A DNA stretch of 64,000 bases, taken from contig MJGA01000037.1 in the NCBI GenBank assembly GCA_001910725.1, forward strand, positions 175,471 to 239,470. Direction: 5' to 3'. Of the stretch, positions 56,501 through 64,000 are shown in pieces. The stretch's first letter is position 1. Each line of letters begins with the position of its first letter. The stretch is from Phanerodontia chrysosporium (lineage: Eukaryota; Basidiomycota; Agaricomycetes; Polyporales; Phanerochaetaceae). The notes below the pieces were generated by a model. It had not been told where the DNA came from and did not search any database. It saw only the letters and a list, made by a program, of their open reading frames with translations. Both the position numbers and the translations under genes were made by a program.

Positions 56501-57403
56501 GCGAATGTCTTCTGGCGTGCCTTCGAAAGACTCTCCGTCGCTGGGCTCTTTCCCTGAGGATGATGCATCAATCCTCGTGGAAGAGGCCGCAGCGGAGGTT
56601 TCTTCAGCACTTGGTACGAGCTTGCCTTTGTCCTTGAAGTCTCCCAGGGAGATGGTAGGGCCATCGGCTTCTGTCGGTGACATGAGAGCGAGGGGCTTCC
56701 GCTTCGGAGATGGAGGCGCAGACTCATAGACATGAACGTCCTTTGTCGTGACGTCTGCAAAGCGTAGCTGTCGTTCTGTCTGACTGGGTGGGCGACTGCC
56801 ATTCGGCGAGAGCGGGGTCGGTGAAGCGGATCGTGAGGCTAGAGCACCTGGAGCACAAGTAAACCGTCCGTCCGGGTTGTAAGAAGATGAAGACGCACTT
56901 TTGAGAATTTTGGAGTCTCTACGCAGCCTGTCGGCTCTTCCGTCTTTGTTTTCCTTGCCCTGCAACTGCGCCGCCTCCCTCGCTAACCGCGCCTTCCTAA
57001 GCACCTCTCCGATATTTGGCCCGAACCGTTCCAAGATCTCTTTTCTCTCCGCTTCCCGCTCTTCCTCGGTCATAGCCTCTACCTTTCGTGTGTTTTCTTC
57101 CTCCATCTGCCTCCTCCAGTCCTCTGTGGCCTCCGCGATGACTCTGCTACTGCGGGTCTCGTCTTCATCATCCTTGCTTGTCCCCTGAGTCTGTTGCAGA
57201 GGCGTCACCGACGGAGGTGCAGCAGGTCGTTCTAAAGCAGAGACAGTCCTCTTGTTTTCTCGTGCTTTTTGGAACGCGCTTTTAGATCTGTGTTGTACAC
57301 CGGGAAAACCACCGTTTGAGGTTGGCTTCGGGACGGGTGGAGCAGCTGGAGCCCCTGCTTTGCGCTCGACGATAGAACCAACCAGAGAGCCCTTTGAAGA
57401 CAT
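53536..57403 (-). CDS. RPAP1: RPAP1/Rba50-like RNA polymerase II assembly factor, two frame breaks
   Basis: Single open gene of about 1,290 codons. The N-terminus has GSIVERKAGAP and GFPGVQHRSKSAFQKAREN, the RPAP1 N-terminal signature, then FGPNIGEVLRKARLAREA. The central RPAP1 C-domain is plain: LRFDLAGKPIPPDEAEKLP, LGLHHHAEGKHAGYTLDDIF, LLSRSTVPAQRASMLDVLSK. A long helical-repeat C-terminus follows (YYTDFVGLYDSVSFGHPLFG near the end). RPAP1 proteins help assemble and import RNA polymerase II. The reading frame breaks twice: near 55839 (NTP into KLIANVMRRFVVVPPVPDV; one C missing from a C run) and near 55650 (ALPLPP into MYPEPIANALL; one C missing). Conserved sequence on both sides argues for base-call errors in a normal essential gene, though real mutation is possible. 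Confidence 0.85.
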
Positions 57404-57654
57404 TCAAACCGTCCCAGTAAGCAGAGACAATAGATTAAACCCAAGGAAGAGAAAACGGAGATGAGAGGGAGAGTGGTCAAGTTTCCTCGGTCCAGCCGGA
57501 TGCGGTCATCGCTTCGGCAGGTCCCGATATAGCGATCTTATTGCGCGCTTACGGCGGGCGTAGCGGTCGAGTGATTGTCACCAGCTTGGAAGAAAAACTC
57601 TCCAGAAAATGACTCTCGTATACATAGCCAAAGAACTGTTGTATCACCATATCC

Positions 57655-60168
57655 TTACAACGAAAATCTCGCCTGACGGACGAAAGCATCAATGTCAGCT
57701 GGGCGTGAAGCTTCAAACAAGCCTCCATTACTCACTCTCAAAGCGCTACCCTTGAGTTGCAAGATCGGCACGACAAGAATAAATAAAGCCGCAACAATCG
57801 CAGCCTCACACCCGAATGTCTGCAGCGCTCCGTGATTGGCTGCCCAAGGGACCTGGAAGTAGGTTACGCTAAAGCCACCCAGCGTGCGCGCCAGGTTCAG
57901 CAAAGCTGACATTTCGCCCTGTGGATAAGCAATTAGCAGCAGACACAACATGAACCCGCGATGCACAAAGGTTACAAACCTTGTATCTTGGAAATGAATC
58001 GTTGAGATACGCATACACCACGGTAGTGTTGATCATAGTCGCAATCTCAACCAGGCCCCAACCTATAATAAATGCCGCAATAGTGAGGTGCTTCTGCAGA
58101 CCAGCGCCCAGCAGTATCATTCCGCAGGTATAGAAAGCTACTGCAACATAACAGGCCCTAGAGACCGGGATCAGCTCGCAAAGCTCCAATATATCCAGTT
58201 TGTCCAACCCACCAAAGACGGCTTTCAGCCTTGAAGACACCGTTGTTGCGACGGATGGAGACGTGCATGATCCAGTCATTGAGGTATCTTCCGAGGAGCT
58301 CTCCGAGAACGACCGCCACGACGGGAGTGGCGTAACATCCGGCAATGCGTATCTGGTCGAAGCCGTATCCTATCGGTGGTGGTTGACTTAGGAATACGCC
58401 ATTCGTCCCCTTGGATTCTGTGAGGCGGCGGAATATATCAGACCCATGGAGTTAGACACTCACGTTGATCCCTATGCCAAAGCCGAATAGCATAGCCTAG
58501 CTAGGTGTCAGCGGATTCATCGGTACCCACAAACTCGCACTCACCTCAAAGAGTAGGATACCAAAAACGTGAGGCCTCCATGATAGGCGGAACCATATTG
58601 CAGAGACGTCCCTCCAGGAAGCCCTGAACCTCGCCATGCGAGCGCCGTACGTGCCGACCAACAGCTGGAATCTCCTTCGAAGCCAGGATTTTGGCAGGTG
58701 GTACGGTTTCGGTTCTTGCAATCCGCGGTCGTACATGCTGTCGCCGTCGTTAGTTATGATACTCGGTATATGTCAAGACGTAGACGTACGTCTCTTCGCC
58801 GAAGAATACGATTAGGGCCAGCACCACGGCTCCGTACATGCATGCGATGCCATAGGACCAACGCCAACTAACGATCACGAACATTTAGCGTTACGAATGG
58901 GCCAGAAGATAAATCATACTTCGCTCTCGCGACCAGAAATCCGAATGCCATGGGCGAAAGGAATGGAGATACAATGAAGCCCATGGTCCAGATATTCAGC
59001 TGACAAGGTGCGATAATGAGTTAGTACTGAAACCTATGAACGTCAGGTCGCTTACCTTGCGAGCCTGGAGATGGAAGGGGAACATGTCCGTAATAACGTA
59101 GAGTCCCTTACATTGCATTCGATAAGTACACCCAGACGGGCGTGCCATGGGGCGATGTTCAGCGTACCGTTACTTGAGGCGTAGTCCTTGCGAAAACATA
59201 CTGCATCGGCACATTGACCCAGAGAATCATGAATCAAGGCTTACCCGAAGAATCCATTGAGACACCGCATAGCTGCCTTTCCGATTAGATGTTGAATGCG
59301 GGCCACGTAAGTTGGAAGCCTACCCGCGAAAGTAGACAAGTTCGGGGAAAACGTATTTCCGAACAGAAAGGCCAGAGAGAGGACTTGTGACCAGAATAAG
59401 ACTGGCAGGCGTCCGTAGCGGCGCATGAGCATGACGGCAAATATACCGCCCCATCCTAGTTGCGCAGGGCTGTCAGTGTCCAGCCAATTGAGGAGACAAA
59501 GCCTGCTCACCGAGCAGAAATATGCTCCAGCTGCGAAACGAAGTCAGTTGTCATGTTCGAAACGTCGTTACGACGCAACGCACTTGTTTGTCAAGTCGTT
59601 GATCTCGCCCGTCGTCGTCTTGAATTGTCTTGAAATGGCAAACAGGACGGCAGTTCCTAGCGAGAGACGTGAGCCCGGCGACTCGGAGAAGGAAAAGTCT
59701 GGACAGCCTTACCAGTCCCGTTGTCAAAGTCTGGGACTATAGCTGCTAGCGTGATTATAAAAAGCTGGACTCCCTTGCGCACGTCTGACCACTACTTGTG
59801 GCCACACTCAGATATATTCACTCGAGACTGAGATGGAACGATGACGCACGTTCTGAGGATCCTCGGGGTCGTCGGACGGCTGCGGCCAGAGTACGGTGGT
59901 GCCGTCGGCAGTAAGCTTCAGCCTCTTCGCCACTTCGTCTCCGAACTCTGCCTTCGCTTCTCTGCATCATACCATCATCGGCGCAAGCGCAGGACGCGAA
60001 GAGAAAGACGCACTCGGGGTCGACGACAAGTCGTCCAGCATTGTTCTCGTAGTAGGCGACGAGGTCTATGGTCTCGACACTAGACGCAGTCTCCTTCGCG
60101 TCTATGTCGAGCTCCTTCGCGCTGTCCGAGGGAGACTCTGGCATCGGTGGCAGCCGTGGCACGTCCAT
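57655..60168 (-). CDS. Major facilitator superfamily transporter
   Basis: Multi-exon gene. Start MDVPRLPPMPESPSDSAKEL at 60168, an acidic cytosolic N-terminus with LVAYYENNAGRLVVDPE. After an intron comes EAKAEFGDEVAKRLKLTADG and TTVLWPQPSDDPEDPQN, the typical lead-in of fungal DHA-type MFS proteins. Membrane segments follow: GVQLFIITLAAIVPDFDNGT, then ISRQFKTTTGEINDLTNK, GWGGIFAVMLMRRYGRLPVL (motif A-like loop GRLPVLF), a central loop with YDRGLQEPKPYHLPKSW, then PHVFGILLFE and GIGINV. The second half includes GYGFDQIRIAGCYATPVVAV and RYLNDWIMHVSIRRNNG. It ends FEASRPADIDAFVRQARFSL at 57655. A drug/H+ antiporter-like exporter is the best guess; substrate unknown. It sits 450 bp downstream of the adenylate-forming reductase on the same strand. 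Confidence 0.82.
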
Positions 60169-60620
60169 GGTGGGCAGACAATGAAGCGTGTGGCTCACTG
60201 CAGTGTCCCTTGAGTGAGGTGCTGCACTCACATAAACATTTACCCCCATATTCTCCACGGCTATGATCCCATGACTCCGTTGTGAGAGTCGGACTCACGA
60301 CACTTGCATTGTGAGAGAAGCCGGGGCGTCAGGCATCAGTAGTCGAATAGAACTTGGCCAGACTTGGGGCTCCTTCGTCTCGGCTCATGGGAATGCGGCT
60401 CCGACAACTCAGGGTAGGAAGCGTCAGCTGCCTCAAGCTAGGGGAAAGATGTTGACTCTCTGAGGGATCCACCCACGACTTCGCTCTGTTCGAGCCCGTC
60501 AATCAGTTGCCCTCATTGCCAAGGTCTCGCTGCATCTTAGCACATTCTCGTGCATGAACAAGCCTTGCTATCCGTATTCAGTATGTAAAACTATCGAAGA
60601 GTCTTGAAACTAGAAAGACG

Positions 60621-63600
60621 TTACGCGAGATAACCGACCGCTCTCCAGTACTTCACCCATGCCTCCGCATGTTCCTTGCCAAGAGGACGCAGCTCTCTCA
60701 TCGTCCGGCTATACTCTTGCAGCCGCTTCGTCTCGAACAGCGGGAGGCCTCCCGCCTCCGTTTGTATGCCGGAGTCCTGCGCACGCCTGGCGCCCGCGGC
60801 TAGTCCGCGGAAGAAGTGCACCAGCTTAATGGCAGGCTGGAAGACGCGTGTTAGCAACTGTAAAGTCGTGATAGTTTACTGCTCACGATGGCCTCTGCGG
60901 TCTTCGCGTCCGCGTTCTTTGCCTTCTCTTCCAGCCTGGATACCCAATGGTCGATTGGCACGAACTCGAGGTTGGCGCCTAGCGCTTCGTTCATATCCGA
61001 GAGGATGGTTCGCCAAAGAACGGGCCGAGGATGAACGACGTTCAGGACTAAAGGCGCAGGCTGCAGTGAGACGGCCAGATCTACAGCCAAGTTTGCCACT
61101 GCATCCATGGGGATCCACGCTGATGGCTGAATGGCTGTTAGCATCGGTGATATCATCGAACAGGGACTACGTACGCCTTCAGTGTCCGGTAGCTGGCCCA
61201 TGGCCAGACTGGACTTGACCATGTTCGGAACCCAGTCGCTGGTGTTCCAAGCTCCTGTGTCGACGGATCCACAAACCTGTCCGACGCGAAGGACGGTTGT
61301 GTCAAGGCCCTTATCGCATGCCGCCGAGAGGATCTGATAATCATGAGGGCGTGACTCTATGCGGTGGTAGTGGCAACTCACCCGTTCAGCCACGTACTTC
61401 GAGGCCGCGTAACCATTTCCGATCGCTACGGCGGGGTCGGGCAGCACGTTCTCCGGGACGAGTCCAGCCTTGGGATCCCAGCCTTGCGCGACACCGACGG
61501 AGGAAGTGTAGGCGAGTCGAACGGGGTGGTCAAGAGAGAAGCAAAAGTCGACAAGCTTTCTCGTGCCGGCAATCAGAGGCTCGAAAGAGGCAAGGCCGTG
61601 GTTGAAGTGGACCATCCAGGCGTTATGTATAATGACATCAACTGACTTCGCGATCTAGGCACACGCATGTAAGCCTGGCGCAGCGAAACGCTAAGGAGTA
61701 TTTCACCTCTTGGAACACATGTGATGCCAATCCGAAGCCATCTGAGTTCAGGTCTCCGACCAAGCTTACGTACTTCTTGTCGGACAACAAGCCTGCGGGG
61801 AGCCTACGCTCCTTGAACGATTCGACCTGACGACGCACAGGGTCTTCACCAGGTTTCGCTCTGTTGAGAGCGTAGACCGTGGACACCCGCTCGTCCGCTA
61901 GGAGGGCGGCCAGGATGTGCGATCCGATGCCGCCGGTGGTGCCTGTGACGAGTACGACTGTTGGGCCTTCCGCACGTCGGCGGGCAGTGAAGGCAGATGG
62001 CATGTTGGCTGCATACTTCGCGACCATGTCATTGATTTGTTCGACGGGAGACGAGCATCATCCACGGAGTGCGACGTTGGATCCACCAACGATGAGATTG
62101 CCTGTGCAAGGCCCGCGACGGAAGGATGCTCGTAGACGAAGTTCTGAGAAACGTTCGCGGCAGCCTCTGCCTGCTTCCCGCGCGCAATGCACCAATGATG
62201 CGGTTGCGCAGGAAGGTAGCGTTCAGACTAGCACCAAGTCAGAGAAGTTCACCAAGAGAGCCACCTGGCTTACCTGTCGAACCCTTGCGTGAACAGATCT
62301 TTGTGAGCGTCCACTGATCTGTCGTCATTGACATGGACTGCTTGCTTCAGCAACCACGATTCGACATCGCCGCGCTGCCATGACAGTGGAGGCGTGATTC
62401 CTTTTGTGCCGGAGGTGTCCTCGACGGTCTTGTACCTATGGATCGCGGATAAGCCTCCAGCGGACCCGACAAAAAGTGTGGCGTACAGTTGTTCTACCTC
62501 GTCAGCATATGAGGCCCATGCTTGCTTCCGGATGGTAGTCCCTTTGGCAGCCCGTGGGATCGGCTTAGAGGGGTGCGTGACCAAGATCATTTCCTTGAAT
62601 ATCCTGCTCCACGAAGGGACGCCGTGGTTCGCCTCCTCAACTGTGGGCCTTCCAAGACCGTTAGAGACACGGTGTAAAGTCAGATAGGTCTCTACACACC
62701 ATATAGCATTCCTAAAGTTGGCCAAGGCCTCGTCATCATTCGGATCGATCGCGTACTTCGCTGTTGGTTCAACCAGAACACCCGCTTGCTCGCGCCCATG
62801 CCCGAACATAACAGCGGCAGACACCATCGGGCTGGTCACCATGTGTGCCTCCTGGGGGATAGGAACGATCTTCTCGGCTAGGTAGGCTATTAGCGTACCG
62901 GTGATGGATGTTAGGAGCAGGGAGCGTACCGTTGCTGAGCACGATGACATCGTCCAGCCTGCCCGATCTACGCAAACCATGTCAGCGAAGAGCCCGCCGG
63001 AAAAGGCCCGATACGTACACCTTCCACAGGCCCTTCTTCGTCGGATGCGGGATGAACAGATCGGAGGTCGCATAGCCGCGAACGTCGGGCAGGTTTGCTA
63101 CTGCAACATCTTGCGCGTCATTCGCCTGGGGCTGTCTCAGCACTGTTCCAGCCGTGGAGTGAATCTACAACCGCACGCACCAGAATGTGCAGCTCGTAGG
63201 TGCCGTCGCCTTGCGGCACAAGCCTCAGGTTGACTTCCTGCTCGTTGAACTGCATCCAATCCCAGTCTTCCGGGGATCGGATGTCGCCGTACTCGCCGCA
63301 ATCGGAGTAGAAACCGAGGGTGGGGCAGCCAAACTCAGTGCCTGCGTATACGCAGAGAAGTTTAACCCGTTGGCGACCAGCTGATCGCCGCTTTTCTTCG
63401 CAAGCGGACCACCGGCGAACATCTGAGGGCGCTTGAGCTATATAGCTGCACCGAAGACAAACCCACGTACCAAAGCGTCCAACGTAGTCAAATACTTCAC
63501 GACCTCGGGATCTTTGGCCCATGCCTGCGAACGGAAGCATAAGGCCTGCGGCAACTGCAAGATATTATATGGAACGCCACCTCGACGAAGGACGGAACCG

Positions 63601-64000
63601 CGGGCAAAGCTGTGCATCTTGTCCGCCTGGCCGCCTCAAGCAGATTGTCGGGCGTCGGGACGACCGGTGGCGCTGGGTACTTCGGTTCGTACAGACCGAC
63701 GGCTTGACTGATCACGAACGGCATGAGGAATTGGAAGCCGAAGCCGAACGCATGGAAGGTAGGCAGGGCCATAGAAGCCCATCGTGTCTGACGGGGCCCG
63801 CCGTCTTTCGTGATGGCTGAGGAACGGGTGAGCTACAAGAGAGTTGTGGTCGGCGGTTGCACGTACGTCTCGAAACTGTGTGCACGGTGAATTTGTTCGT
63901 CCATGGTATAGGCTTTGGCAATCCCGTAGAGCCCGAAGAGTGTAGATAAAGCACGACGTCTTCGGGTCCCGGTCTCTTCGGAGGAGGAGGGGTATGGTTC
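60621..64000 (-). CDS. Adenylate-forming reductase (NRPS-like A-T-R enzyme), N-terminus outside window
   Basis: Multi-exon gene entering from beyond the right end. Adenylation domain: LYLHSSGSTGLPKPIPWTNK (AMP-binding P-loop type motif) at 63950, TFHAFGFGFQFLMPFV, GGPLAKKSGDQLVANG, CVYAGTEFGCPTLGF, VRGYATSDLFIPHPTKKGLW, GRLDDVIVLSNG, PIPRAAKGTTIRKQAW (core A10-like Lys). Carrier domain: DLFTQGFDSLNATFLRNRI, where the phosphopantetheine serine codon is split by an intron near 62240-62275. Reductase domain: VVLVTGTTGGIGSHILAALL (Rossmann NAD(P)H motif), LAYTSSVGVAQGW and GNGYAASKYVAER (Ser-Tyr-Lys type active site). The end is LGKEHAEAWVKYWRAVGYLA at 60621. Such enzymes activate an aryl or small acid and reduce it to an aldehyde or alcohol. 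The substrate cannot be told from this part. Confidence 0.85.

Noticed and set aside
1..64000. tRNA, rRNA or CRISPR-type arrays
   Set aside because: I saw no cloverleaf-like or rRNA-like sequence and no regularly spaced short direct repeats by reading. A dedicated tRNA scan would be needed to exclude tRNAs.

Overview
The window looks like nuclear DNA of a filamentous basidiomycete, most likely an Agaricomycete. The support is short GT-AG introns splitting most genes, many paralogous kinase genes of a type expanded in mushroom-forming fungi, F-box genes, and a three-domain NRPS-like reductase. I cannot name the genus. All family assignments were made by reading motifs, without a database search.

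Layout. Positions 1 to about 53 kb form an accessory, duplication-rich region built from repeated use of three gene families. Family A is about 400-450 residue protein kinases with a conserved N-terminal block (WRDKQPFLASRGYSLRPRF-like), an HRD catalytic loop on its own tiny exon, and a hydrophobic C-terminus. Copies are a (4.6-5.35 kb, relic), b (6.6-7.9), c (34.5-35.9), d (38.6-39.7, relic), e (21.4-22.8), f (24.7-25.8, relic), and the pseudokinases g (49.2-50.6) and h (51.4-52.8). Two relics at 13.7 and 15.3 kb belong to a related subtype. Family B is larger C2-like plus helical plus TKL-type kinases: K1 (<1-2.5 kb), K2 (16.5-19.3), K3 (27.7-30.5), K3L (truncated, 11.9-13.6) and K4 (41.6-44.4). 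Family C is small helical proteins with a shared exon pattern, at 8.4, 10.4, 20.8, 26.9, 31.3, 33.2 and 37.6 kb. A small tail-anchored protein lies at 44.8 kb, and two divergent F-box-like genes at 45.6-49.0 kb.

The dominant structure is a large inverted duplication. The left arm is about 5,423-13,573 and the right arm about 28,885-37,037 (about 8.15 kb each, mid-to-upper 90s percent identical by eye), with a 15.3 kb spacer. Each arm carries kinase b/c, two family C genes and the 5' part of a family B kinase. The right copy of that kinase continues intact into the spacer while the left copy stops at the junction, so the right arm is the likely source. A second, older direct duplication lies in the spacer (kinase e plus downstream DNA, then decayed kinase f plus downstream DNA).

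From 53.5 kb to the end the window is ordinary core and metabolic sequence, all on the minus strand: an RPAP1/Rba50-like RNA polymerase II assembly factor, a major facilitator transporter, and an adenylate-forming reductase (adenylation, carrier, NAD(P)H reductase) that runs off the window.

Reading of the whole: kinases, degenerate pseudokinases, helical-bundle proteins and F-box proteins in a rapidly rearranging block resemble an expanding signalling, allorecognition or innate-immunity type locus. That role is inference. The motifs, gene structures, relics and the inverted duplication are seen directly.
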